Positions 7,877 through 15,204 of a stretch of DNA of 23,068 bases are shown one piece after another. This DNA is from JBKDZL01 sp047971145. Its GTDB lineage: Bacteria; Bacillota_I; Bacilli_A; Erysipelotrichales; Erysipelotrichaceae. The first letter of the stretch is position 1. Every line of letters begins with the position of its first letter. Below the pieces are notes generated by a model. The model was given only the letters and a program-made list of their open reading frames with translations, did not search any database and was not told where the DNA came from. The translations under genes were made by a program, and so were the position numbers. Where the stretch lies: contig JBKDZL010000073.1 of NCBI GenBank assembly GCA_047971145.1, forward strand, positions 1-23,068. The letters run 5' to 3'.

Positions 7877-7885
7877 ATTATAACA
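7877..7885 (-). promoter_or_regulatory. Extended -10 promoter of hpf
   Basis: TGT-TATAAT (7877-7885) is a perfect -10 with the TGn extension. No convincing -35 is present, which the extension can compensate for. The start would be near 7870, next to the AAAGGAGGT ribosome binding site. Confidence 0.5.
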
Positions 7886-7930
7886 TAATAATTATTAATT
7901 CTACATATTTCCAACTACAATTTTATGATA

Positions 7931-7959
7931 ATAAAAAGACTGTCCTATTGAACAGTCTT
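7931..7959 (-). terminator. Rho-independent terminator of the PTS unit
   Basis: Perfect 8-bp stem AAGACTGT/ACAGTCTT (7952-7959 and 7936-7943 on the plus strand) with an 8-base loop and a T-rich tail on the minus strand. It lies 23 bases after the EIIC stop and insulates hpf from the PTS genes. Confidence 0.88.
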
Positions 7960-7981
7960 AAATATTAACAATAACTATTAA

Positions 7982-9358
7982 TTAACTAGGATTATTAGCT
8001 AATTCTTCAGCATTTTCTGATTCTTCTTTAGACAATTTATTATCATAAGCTTTGAAGAAAGGTAAATAGATAGCCGCAGCCAATAAGGTACAAACAACAG
8101 CTAATAAAATTGCACGTACATCACCACCAGTTCCTAAAAATGCCCCTATTCCTAATGGTGTTGGCCAAGGGACTTGTACAATCATTGGTGATACTAAACC
8201 TAGATTTGTAGCAAAGAACGCCACTAAAGCACAAACAATTGGTGCCAAAATAAATGGAATAATCATAAACGGATTATAAACAACTGGCGTACCAAAGATA
8301 ATCGGTTCATTAATATTAAAGAATGCCGGAGCAACAGAAACTTTACCCAATACTTTGAGCTGTTGTGATTTAGCTAAAAATATCATCATAAATACAAGTC
8401 CTAAAGTAGCACCTGATCCACCAATACTTACATAACAATTACTAAATTCTCCAGCATATGCATAGAATTCTGTACCACCTGCTTGCATAGCTTCATAATT
8501 ACTTGCCATATTCGCTAAGACTACTGGTTTAACAAAAGCTAAAATAATATTTGCACCATGAATACCAACACTCCAAAGCGCACCAACCAAGAAATAAATT
8601 ATAATCAAACCATACCATGAATTAACTATATTTACTACAAAGCCAAATGGGACTGCAATGATACTATAAATATCATAACCAACCATTAACAATCCAGCAT
8701 TAATAGCCAATACACTAACAACAATTATTGCAGTAGGAATTAAAGCAGTAAATGATTTAGACACTCCAGATGGCACAGATTCTGGCATCCTAATAGTCCA
8801 ATTCTTTTTTACACATAGTGCATATAGCCAAGTCGCCAAACAAGCCATCAAAATTCCTGTAAAGATACCACTAGTACCTAATCTTGCTGCAAAACTTCCC
8901 ATTCTAATACCATTAATAACATGTTCAGATTCAGTAATACTTTGCACAAGACTCATATAGACATTTTCAAAAACTAACTCTGGAACTGTAAGTAAAAAAG
9001 CCAAGAAACTTAATAGAGCACCATTTAATGGGTCAACTTTAATATTTTCTTCTTCTGCTCTAATTTTGGTCAATTCATAACCCATCACAAAACAGAAATA
9101 GACAGCTAATACTCCCATAGTAAAAGTGTTTGCCATCATATACAAGTCACTAATTCTTACAAATGATGAATTCCAAATCCCTTCTAAAGCAGGAAAAGCT
9201 TGCGGTAAAACTTGAAGTACCAAAAACATTGATCCAACAATTGTAAAAGGAATTGATGCCATCCCAGCTGCCATAATAGCACGCACAAAACGGAAAGTGG
9301 TCATTTTTGCCATCGGATTCATTATATACTTCTCTAGAAAATTAAAAATTTTATTCAT
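7982..9358 (-). CDS. PTS EIIC transporter, lactose/cellobiose (CelB/ChbC) family
   Basis: Integral membrane channel component of a sugar phosphotransferase system, 458 residues, importing and phosphorylating a disaccharide-type substrate with phosphate received from EIIB. It has about ten hydrophobic segments starting near residue 25. Family marks are GIHG (265-268, with His267) and NEPIIFGTPVVYNP (350-363, with Glu351). These positions correspond by pattern to the sugar-binding histidine and glutamate of ChbC-type channels. The C-terminus is short and acidic. The substrate cannot be fixed from sequence: cellobiose, other beta-glucosides, chitobiose or lactose are possible. ATG at 9356-9358 follows TAAGGAG, which combines the upstream gene's stop with the ribosome binding site, 11 bases from that stop. 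It is the last gene of the EIIB-membrane protein-EIIC unit. Confidence 0.94.
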   Translation of the reverse strand: MNKIFNFLEKYIMNPMAKMTTFRFVRAIMAAGMASIPFTIVGSMFLVLQVLPQAFPALEGIWNSSFVRISDLYMMANTFTMGVLAVYFCFVMGYELTKIRAEEENIKVDPLNGALLSFLAFLLTVPELVFENVYMSLVQSITESEHVINGIRMGSFAARLGTSGIFTGILMACLATWLYALCVKKNWTIRMPESVPSGVSKSFTALIPTAIIVVSVLAINAGLLMVGYDIYSIIAVPFGFVVNIVNSWYGLIIIYFLVGALWSVGIHGANIILAFVKPVVLANMASNYEAMQAGGTEFYAYAGEFSNCYVSIGGSGATLGLVFMMIFLAKSQQLKVLGKVSVAPAFFNINEPIIFGTPVVYNPFMIIPFILAPIVCALVAFFATNLGLVSPMIVQVPWPTPLGIGAFLGTGGDVRAILLAVVCTLLAAAIYLPFFKAYDNKLSKEESENAEELANNPS

Positions 9359-9369
9359 ATCATATCTCC

Positions 9370-9882
9370 TTATAATAATTTTTCTTTTGCTGCTAGCTCA
9401 TATTGTTTAATAAATTTAAAATTCTTATCTTCATTTTTATTGATTTCATTTAAGCGTCTAATACAAGCAATAGCCATAAATAAACCTACAAAACACATAA
9501 CTATTAAAATAATATAAGACAGTAGTTCTGAATTTAGAAATGGAAACAAAAAATTAAATATAGGTGACCACATTAGAATTAAACAAGACATATTTACAAT
9601 CGCTTGTAATTGAAAGTAAAGTTTTGTCCACTTGCCTACATAATATGGATTACCATAAACTTTTATCGCTTCAAAGCAACAAAGAAACCCCAAAACTAAT
9701 AAAATAACCGGAATAAACTTTGCAAAATTGCTAGTCGAAATAAACCAATAAAAATTAGTGAAAATAAAAATAGCTAAGAAATATCGAATCATTAAATAAC
9801 GATTAAAATACATATTCTTTAATCTAGTTTGAATTCGAATTTCTTCTAAATTCTTTGTTTCATTTATTTTCCTATCAACCAT
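9370..9882 (-). CDS. Four-helix membrane protein of unknown function in PTS unit
   Basis: A 170-residue protein I cannot assign to a named family. A charged N-terminus (about 1-28) precedes four hydrophobic segments at about 30-49, 54-74, 88-113 and 117-141. A charged cytoplasmic-looking tail ends EQ/KQYELAAKEKLL-like (CIRRLNEINKNEDKNFKFIK). Aromatic residues are frequent (NFYWFIS, NPYYVGKW). It lacks the phosphorylatable histidine context of an EIIA protein and is too short for an EIIC. ATG at 9880-9882 has a good AAAGGAG site. It sits between the EIIB and EIIC genes with short gaps, so it is very probably made with them. Similar small membrane proteins occur in lactose/cellobiose PTS operons of other Firmicutes, to my knowledge without an established role. 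I infer an accessory or assembly role for the transporter, with low certainty. Confidence 0.75.
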   Translation of the reverse strand: MVDRKINETKNLEEIRIQTRLKNMYFNRYLMIRYFLAIFIFTNFYWFISTSNFAKFIPVILLVLGFLCCFEAIKVYGNPYYVGKWTKLYFQLQAIVNMSCLILMWSPIFNFLFPFLNSELLSYIILIVMCFVGLFMAIACIRRLNEINKNEDKNFKFIKQYELAAKEKLL

Positions 9883-9921
9883 AGTATCTCCTTTGTTAAT
9901 TTTATTATTTTACTTAAAAAC

Positions 9922-10239
9922 TTAATCTAATTCGCCAATAATTAAGTTGCTCATCTTTTCTATTCCTGAGGGAATCGGTATGTAAGCTTGCGGGGGAATT
10001 TGTACAATTGGTTTTCCAACACGATCTGCAGCTTCTTTTAACTTGCTATAGTACATTTTTGTTTGAGGGCTAACTAAAAATAAATCAAAGTCACAATCTT
10101 CAATCATTTTCTTTCCTTCTTGAGTATTAACTGCCTCAACAATTACATCCATACCCTTATCTTCAAATGATTTTGTTGTCTTAGATGCTAACATACTTGA
10201 AGACATACCTGCAGCACAAATAATTAATACTTTTTTCAT
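9922..10239 (-). CDS. PTS EIIB subunit, lactose/cellobiose family
   Basis: A 105-residue soluble phosphocarrier that takes phosphate from EIIA on Cys8 and passes it to the sugar at EIIC. The active loop is MKKVLIICAAGMSSSMLASK, where Cys8 starts the P-loop, and DFDLFLVSPQTKMYY and the end IPIPSGIEKMSNLI are typical of the family. It is the first gene of the EIIB-membrane protein-EIIC unit, preceded by its own promoter and an inverted repeat. A second EIIB at 12377-12697 matches it at about half of all positions by eye. ATG at 10237-10239 follows AAAGGAGAG; the stop is TAA. Confidence 0.96.
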   Translation of the reverse strand: MKKVLIICAAGMSSSMLASKTTKSFEDKGMDVIVEAVNTQEGKKMIEDCDFDLFLVSPQTKMYYSKLKEAADRVGKPIVQIPPQAYIPIPSGIEKMSNLIIGELD

Positions 10240-10250
10240 ATTCTCTCTCC

Positions 10251-10292
10251 TTTCTATGTAAAAACATAAGCTGCTAGTTTGTTACATAGAAA
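10251..10292 (-). repeat. Perfect 10-bp inverted repeat between promoter and EIIB start
   Basis: TTTCTATGTA (10283-10292) and TACATAGAAA (10251-10260) on the minus strand are exact reverse complements, with 22 bases between them; inner AAAC/GTTT can add pairs. The outer arm touches the -10 box and the inner arm touches the AAAGGAGAG ribosome binding site. It could be a two-half operator (centres 32 bp apart) or, if transcription begins early enough, an RNA hairpin beside the ribosome binding site. Confidence 0.6.
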
Positions 10293-10326
10293 TTATAGCA
10301 TCCCGATATTCAAGAAAATTATCTTG
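10292..10326 (-). promoter_or_regulatory. Extended -10 promoter with palindrome at -35 position
   Basis: TGC-TATAAT (10292-10300) is a perfect extended -10. At the -35 distance there is no TTGACA but the near-perfect 16-bp palindrome CAAGATAATTTTCTTG (10311-10326; seven of eight base pairs match). A weak -35 under a dyad is what an activator-dependent promoter looks like. The LicR-like regulator encoded just upstream is the natural candidate. It would drive EIIB, the membrane protein and EIIC. Confidence 0.6.
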
Positions 10327-10366
10327 TTTTTCCGTATCATTAAGGCAAAGAAAAATAAATTATTAG

Positions 10367-12367
10367 CTACATTAAACTCAAAAAGATTTCTTTAAATACT
10401 TTAAATTCTAGACTTTTAATTACTCGATTCTGTAATTGTGGATAATCAATAAAATTAACAATAGTTTGTGTAATTATTTTTATTTCTTGATCACCCATTC
10501 TTGATGGTGATACTAAGAAAACAAATTTGATATTAGGATAATCATGATCCCAGTGCACACCATTAGGGATAACACCAACTGCTATACCCGCTTGATCAGC
10601 AAAAGGAATTGCAGGATGTGGTACTGCCACACTATCACTAAAAACAATTAATCCCATTTGCTCACGAAGGTCAATTTGATCCAACATTTTTCTAACAAAT
10701 GAATTCTTTTCACCCCTACTCAAACTGGCTACCAAAGTTTTAACCACCTCATCCCGATTAGTTGGCTGTTTAAAAGTAAAAAATTTATCTATTTGCAGAT
10801 AATAATCAAAAATTTTACTATTTTCAATCTTTTTTAATTGACAAATATTTTCTGTATTTTTTCTTGTTTTATTATTAAATTTTTTATTAATAAATTCTTC
10901 TATTTTATTAATATCATTTTCTTGGAGAAAGACAGATACATGAATTGTAGGTACCCCTAATATAATAGATGAAATATTTATCGAAGAAATAATTAAGTCA
11001 ATTCCTTCTAACATTTTATCATTTAATTCAAAATATCCAATCTCAGAAACAATAGTTAACTTATCTCCCAATTCTTTTTGTATTCTATTTTTTAATAATT
11101 GTGCACTTCCTTTACCAGTAGAACAAATAACTAAAACATTTATTGTCGTTCTTTTTTGACTTCTCATTACTGATGACATAAAGTGTAAAGCTAAATAGGC
11201 ATACTCATCATCAGTGACTTCAATGTTAGCTAAAGTTGGCATTTGAGATAAATATTTTTTTGTTAAATCATAAATATCTTTATACTCACTTAAAATATCA
11301 TTAAGTAAGGGATTTTTAAGATTTACTGATTTACTTATTCTTAACATCATAGCTTTTAAGTGTTCTATTAAACTATCTTTTAAAATTGAATCATTGCTCA
11401 AATTGTAATCATTTTCATTATCCAATCTAAATAAAACCAAATCTAATTCGTTCTCTATTTTACCGAAATTTACTGAATCACTTAGAAAATTTTTATTACT
11501 TTTAACACTTAAGTGCAAAGTTAAATAACTTATTTCTTCTGGTGGAAATTTAAAATTCATTTCCGCCTCTATACGTTTAATAATGTTGGTGGCAACTTGA
11601 ACTTCTAAATTTTGATTTTCAGGAAAATCAATTTCAAATTTCTTACAAACAATCTTTTTACTTAAGCGCTTAATACTAAGCATTAAGTGAATCAAAATGT
11701 TCTGAATTATTATATCAGATAATTTAATTTCTAAACTTCGACACTCAGACAATACAATCATAATTAGTTTAGCAATAGGCATATCATCAAAATAACTAGT
11801 TTGATACGCATACTCTTGGATAGAATTAAATTTAATTTCTTTAAAAAAGTAATCAATAATAAAAGCTCGCTTATCACTCTCAGCACCAAGTATACTAAGA
11901 CCATCATATGAATTATTATGTAAAGATAAATCATATGTTTTCAATAATTTTTTTATTTTGTTTATTTCCTTATTTAAAGTTGAGGGCGATATAGAAAACC
12001 TATCTAATAATTTATTAAAATAAATTTTTTCATTATCCTTTAATAAAATTTTACTTAAAATATAACTTTGTCTTTTATCTGAAGTATCGATGATCTTTTT
12101 TTCTAAAGTATAATCTTTATCATTTAAAGCATTTCTTTTAATAAATCTTTCAAATTCTATTGGATTAGAGGTGTTTAGTTTGTATCCTAATCCTTGTTTT
12201 GCGATGATTTCTGCTTTATTCTCTTTGGCGATAAATTGTAAATTCTTAACATAATTTCTTACTGTTCGCTCCGAAATAGAAAACTCATTTGCCAGCTTCA
12301 TACTAGTGATAAATTCTCCTTTATTATTAAATAAATAAAGTAATACTTTATACTCTTTCAATTTCAT
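10367..12367 (-). CDS. PRD-containing transcriptional regulator (LicR/BglG-type) with EIIB and EIIA domains
   Basis: A 666-residue DNA-binding activator controlled by PTS phosphorylation. The N-terminal winged helix-turn-helix (about 5-60, ISERTVRNYVKNLQ) is followed by a second helical DNA-binding region (about 100-165). PRD1 (His227 in ILIHLML, His285 in LTLHLS), PRD2 (His336 in LIEHLK, His395 in LALHF), an EIIB-like domain (Cys415 in VLVICSTGKGSAQLL) and a fructose/mannitol-type EIIA (about 535-660, His584 in AVPHPAI) come next. This is the LicR/MtlR architecture, and the DNA-binding head separates it from the RNA-binding BglG antiterminators. All the usual phosphorylation residues are present, so it can read both general PTS activity and the local EIIB. 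ATG at 12365-12367 has a weak AGGG site 9 bases after the upstream TAG stop, suggesting coupling to EIIB-2. Confidence 0.93.
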   Translation of the reverse strand: MKLKEYKVLLYLFNNKGEFITSMKLANEFSISERTVRNYVKNLQFIAKENKAEIIAKQGLGYKLNTSNPIEFERFIKRNALNDKDYTLEKKIIDTSDKRQSYILSKILLKDNEKIYFNKLLDRFSISPSTLNKEINKIKKLLKTYDLSLHNNSYDGLSILGAESDKRAFIIDYFFKEIKFNSIQEYAYQTSYFDDMPIAKLIMIVLSECRSLEIKLSDIIIQNILIHLMLSIKRLSKKIVCKKFEIDFPENQNLEVQVATNIIKRIEAEMNFKFPPEEISYLTLHLSVKSNKNFLSDSVNFGKIENELDLVLFRLDNENDYNLSNDSILKDSLIEHLKAMMLRISKSVNLKNPLLNDILSEYKDIYDLTKKYLSQMPTLANIEVTDDEYAYLALHFMSSVMRSQKRTTINVLVICSTGKGSAQLLKNRIQKELGDKLTIVSEIGYFELNDKMLEGIDLIISSINISSIILGVPTIHVSVFLQENDINKIEEFINKKFNNKTRKNTENICQLKKIENSKIFDYYLQIDKFFTFKQPTNRDEVVKTLVASLSRGEKNSFVRKMLDQIDLREQMGLIVFSDSVAVPHPAIPFADQAGIAVGVIPNGVHWDHDYPNIKFVFLVSPSRMGDQEIKIITQTIVNFIDYPQLQNRVIKSLEFKVFKEIFLSLM

Positions 12368-12376
12368 AGAAGAACC

Positions 12377-12697
12377 CTATAAAGTTATTACATCACTAAT
12401 AAGTTTAGCCATTTGCTCTATGCCACTAGGTATTGGAACATATACTTGTGGTGAAATAGATATTACTGTTTTGCCTAAGCGCTCACCTACTGTTTTATAC
12501 TTGTCAAAATATAGCTTAGTTTGAGGACTTAATAAAAATAGATCAAAATCACTATTATCAGTTATATTGTTAACTCCAGTTGCAATTATAGAATCAATGA
12601 AAATATCTATATTTTTATCTTTAAACCATTTAGTTAGTTTACTAGCCATCATACTAGATGACATGCCGGCTATACAAATAATCAACACTTTTTTCAC
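12377..12697 (-). CDS. Second PTS EIIB subunit, lactose/cellobiose family, GTG start
   Basis: A 106-residue EIIB with Cys8 in the loop MKKVLIICIAGMSSSMMASK and the same DFDLFLLSPQTK and VPIPSGIEQM marks as the EIIB at 9922-10239. By eye about 55 of 105 aligned residues are identical, so the two are paralogues rather than a recent copy. It starts with GTG (12695-12697) after AAAGGGA, weaker than the site of its paralogue. It lies 9 bases before the regulator and away from the EIIC. I infer that it either serves the same EIIC or acts mainly as a phosphate donor or sensor for the regulator; the sequence does not decide between these. Confidence 0.94.
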   Translation of the reverse strand: MKKVLIICIAGMSSSMMASKLTKWFKDKNIDIFIDSIIATGVNNITDNSDFDLFLLSPQTKLYFDKYKTVGERLGKTVISISPQVYVPIPSGIEQMAKLISDVITL

Positions 12698-12746
12698 AAT
12701 AATATTCCCTTTCTTTACTCAATGCGTATTATATATTTATTTGTAT

Positions 12747-12775
12747 ATTATACCATAGTAAACATAGTATTTAAA
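12747..12775 (-). promoter_or_regulatory. Promoter of the EIIB-2/regulator unit
   Basis: TTTAAA (12770-12775), a 17-base spacer and TGG-TATAAT (12747-12755) form an extended -10 promoter. Two direct copies of TACTATG (12763-12769 and 12754-12760), 9 bases apart, fill the spacer, and GTATAATATAC is a palindrome around the -10. These may be regulator contacts. Confidence 0.55.
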
Positions 12776-12777
12776 CT

Positions 12778-12806
12778 ATAAAAAGCTTACTATTAAGCAA
12801 GCTTTT
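12778..12806 (-). terminator. Terminator downstream of copA
   Basis: AAAAGCTT (12799-12806) pairs with AAGCTTTT (12781-12788) on the minus strand over 8 bp around a 10-base loop, running into TTTTTAT. It lies about 50 bases after the copA stop and just before the PTS promoter. The A-run on the other side would also allow termination of plus-strand transcripts. Confidence 0.75.
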
Positions 12807-12856
12807 CTATATTACAAAGAGACGACAAAGTCTTTAAATTAACTACTTAAGTTTGA

Positions 12857-15094
12857 TTATTTTACTAATAGTTTTAATCTTAGTGCATTTAAAACTACCG
12901 ACACTGAACTAAAGCTCATAGCAGCTGCAGCTACCATCGGATTAAGTAAAATTCCCAAAGGAAGATAAAACAAACCAGCGGCAATTGGAATACCAATAAC
13001 ATTATAAATAAAAGCCCAAAATAGATTTTGCTTAATATTGTTAATAACTTTGTGACTAAGTTTTATTGCATTAACAACATCCATAAGATCACTCTTAACT
13101 AAAACAACATCAGCTGACTCCATGGCGATATCAGTACCAGCACCAATGGCAATACCAACATCAGCTCTAGCTAAAGCTGGAGCATCATTAATTCCATCGC
13201 CTACCATTGCAACCACTTTATTATTACTTTGTATTGTTCTGACAGCTTTTTCTTTATCCTCTGGTAATACTTCAGCAATAATTTGATTTACGCCCACTTG
13301 TTTTTGAATAGCTGCAGCAGTGATTTTATTATCGCCAGTAAGCATTATAACATCAATATTTAAATCTTGTAGAAGGCTAATTGCTTCAGCACTATTCTCT
13401 TTAATAGCATCCGCCAAGGCAATTAGACCAATACATTTACCATCATAAGAAAAATATAAAACAGTTTTGCCCTCATTACTATATTTTTTTTCAATGCTAA
13501 TTAAATGATCAATATTGATATTATTTGCTATCATAATTTTACGATTACCTGCTAAAGTAATATTTCCAGCAATTAGACCACTTATTCCTTGTCCTTCTAT
13601 TAATTTAAAGTCATTTACTTTTAAGCTCTCTAAGTTTAGTTCTTGAGCTTTTGCAACTAAGGGTATTGCTAAGGGATGTCCAGATTTACTTTCTAAAGCT
13701 GCAGCTATTTGTATTAGCTTATCAGTATCATAATCATCAGAATAAATATCAGTTATTTGTGCTTTACCTTGAGTAATGGTACCGGTTTTATCTAAAAATA
13801 TTGTATCCACAGAGTGTAGCACTTCTAATGCTTCAGCTGATTTTACTAATACTCCACTTTTCGCACCTAAGCCTGTACCGACCATTATTGCAGTTGGTGT
13901 TGCCAATCCTAAAGCACAAGGACAAGAGATAACTAAGATTGCAATTGCTATTGATAAAGCAAATTCAAATGAATAGCCTAAAAATAACCAAGTAATAAAA
14001 GCTAATAGCGCAATAAGTAGAACTGTAGGTACAAAGATAGCACTAATTTTATCGGCCATTTTGGCAATCGGTGCTTTTGATGAGGTAGCATCATCAACTA
14101 ATTTAATAATTTTTGCTAAAGTAGTGTTATCACCAATAGCGCTAACTCTCATCTTGAAAAAACCAGAAAGATTTATTGTCCCACCAATAACACTACTACC
14201 TACTGCTTTTTCCCTAGGCATGCTCTCACCAGTTAAAGCAGATTCATCAAGATAACCTAATCCTTCAATTATTTCACCATCAAGAGGAACACTAGAACCT
14301 GCCTTGACAATAACTATTTCATTTATTTCAATTTCTTTAGTAGCTATTTCCAACACTTTACCATCTCGTATTACTTCGGTAAGCTCCGGTGTAAGTTCCA
14401 TCAGTTTTAAAATTGCTTCTGAGGTTTTTTGTTTTGCTCTTGCTTCTAAATATTTTCCAAAAGTAATTAAAGTTAAAATTACTCCTGCTGATTCAAAATA
14501 TAAATCCATTATATACTTATGTACCATATTTAAATCATTATGACCAAAGCCCCAAGCAATTTTATACATAGCAAATATACCATATAATATAGCTGCACTT
14601 GTACCAATAGCAATTAGTGAATCCATATTTGGAGCTCTTTTAAGCAAACTTTTAAAACCAACTGTAAAATACTTCTTATTAACAAAAACTACTGGTATTA
14701 CTAATAAAAACTGAGTTAGGGCAAAGATCATCGCATTATCGATTCCACTAAAAAAACTTGGAAGTTGTAAATTTAACATTTCAGCCATTGCTAAGTAAAA
14801 TAAAGGCAATGTAAAAATGGTAGAAATTATGAAACGCTTCTTTATTTCCGCAGCTTCATCAATTTTTTCAGTTTTAGTTTCACTATCTTTGATGTAGGCA
14901 TCATAGCCGATTTCTTGTACTTTTTTAATAATATTATTTGCTGATAAAACACCATCATCGTATTTGACATTCATATTATTTTTTAATAAATTTACTTGTA
15001 CCGATTCTACACCATTTACTTTAGAAATACCTTTTTCTATATGTGAGGCACATGAAGAGCAAGTCATACCTGTTATTTCAAATTGTTTTTTCAT
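12857..15094 (-). CDS. copA: Copper-exporting P1B-type ATPase
   Basis: A 745-residue membrane pump that moves Cu(I) (or Ag(I)) out of the cytoplasm using ATP. One N-terminal heavy-metal-binding domain carries GMTCSSC (Cys12, Cys15). The actuator loop has TGES (288-291), the membrane site is CPC (391-393), and the phosphorylated residue is Asp435 in DKTGT. The nucleotide site includes SGHP (471-474), TGDN (586-589) and GDGIND (632-637). The last helices carry Tyr697-Asn698 and Met726/Ser730, the Cu(I)-ATPase pattern, which argues against zinc or cadmium. The frame is open to 15133, but the extra codons contain the AAAGGAG ribosome binding site; ATG at 15092-15094 is 6 bases after it and gives the family start MKKQFEITGMTC. 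It is monocistronic, with no copZ, csoR or copY beside it, and divergent from an HxlR-family regulator. Confidence 0.97.
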   Translation of the reverse strand: MKKQFEITGMTCSSCASHIEKGISKVNGVESVQVNLLKNNMNVKYDDGVLSANNIIKKVQEIGYDAYIKDSETKTEKIDEAAEIKKRFIISTIFTLPLFYLAMAEMLNLQLPSFFSGIDNAMIFALTQFLLVIPVVFVNKKYFTVGFKSLLKRAPNMDSLIAIGTSAAILYGIFAMYKIAWGFGHNDLNMVHKYIMDLYFESAGVILTLITFGKYLEARAKQKTSEAILKLMELTPELTEVIRDGKVLEIATKEIEINEIVIVKAGSSVPLDGEIIEGLGYLDESALTGESMPREKAVGSSVIGGTINLSGFFKMRVSAIGDNTTLAKIIKLVDDATSSKAPIAKMADKISAIFVPTVLLIALLAFITWLFLGYSFEFALSIAIAILVISCPCALGLATPTAIMVGTGLGAKSGVLVKSAEALEVLHSVDTIFLDKTGTITQGKAQITDIYSDDYDTDKLIQIAAALESKSGHPLAIPLVAKAQELNLESLKVNDFKLIEGQGISGLIAGNITLAGNRKIMIANNINIDHLISIEKKYSNEGKTVLYFSYDGKCIGLIALADAIKENSAEAISLLQDLNIDVIMLTGDNKITAAAIQKQVGVNQIIAEVLPEDKEKAVRTIQSNNKVVAMVGDGINDAPALARADVGIAIGAGTDIAMESADVVLVKSDLMDVVNAIKLSHKVINNIKQNLFWAFIYNVIGIPIAAGLFYLPLGILLNPMVAAAAMSFSSVSVVLNALRLKLLVK

Positions 15095-15123
15095 TATTAA
15101 CTCCTTTTTATCTTTATAGATAA

Positions 15124-15151
15124 ATAATATCATGTATAATTATATTGACAA
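15124..15151 (-). promoter_or_regulatory. Promoter of copA sharing its -35 with the divergent promoter
   Basis: TTGTCA (15146-15151) and TATTAT (15124-15129) are spaced 16 bases, with TGA before the -10 giving an extended -10. The -35 occupies nearly the same base pairs as TTGACA of the opposite promoter, so polymerase should not be able to bind both at once. The predicted leader is about 23 bases. Confidence 0.6.
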
Positions 15152-15175
15152 GTACGCACTTTTTAGTGCTATAGT
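15145..15175 (+). promoter_or_regulatory. Promoter of the HxlR-family regulator, 19-base spacer
   Basis: Perfect -35 TTGACA (15145-15150), a long 19-base spacer and TATAGT (15170-15175) with the TGC extension. The inverted repeats at 15156-15169 (GCACT/AGTGC) and 15159-15185 cover the spacer, the -10 and the likely start. Confidence 0.65.
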
Positions 15176-15185
15176 TACTAAAAAG
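15159..15185. repeat. 9-bp perfect inverted repeat, probable operator
   Basis: CTTTTTAGT (15159-15167) and ACTAAAAAG (15177-15185) are exact reverse complements separated by 9 bases that contain the -10 box of the plus-strand promoter. A second, overlapping dyad GCACT/AGTGC (15156-15160 and 15165-15169) has a 4-base centre. A dimeric winged-helix repressor such as the adjacent HxlR protein would fit. Binding here would block the regulator's own promoter and lie just upstream of the copA -35. Confidence 0.65.
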
Positions 15186-15204
15186 ATACTTAGGAGGTAA
15201 AAAG

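Noticed and set aside
10300..10350. CcpA cre site near the EIIB-1 promoter (TGATACGGAAAAACA)
   Set aside because: Spacing between TG, the central CG and the final CA is off by one from the cre consensus, so I do not call it.
12567..12758. Plus-strand frame of 63 codons opposite EIIB-2
   Set aside because: Shadow of the EIIB-2 gene, whose Cys8 loop and family motifs are clear; the shadow also crosses the promoter and has no ribosome binding site.
13776..14543. Plus-strand frames opposite copA
   Set aside because: They fall on conserved P-type ATPase motifs of the minus strand and carry no features of their own.
15095..15204. CopY-type or CsoR-type operator before copA
   Set aside because: No TACAnnTGTA box and no G/C-rich CsoR palindrome is present; the dyads found differ from both.
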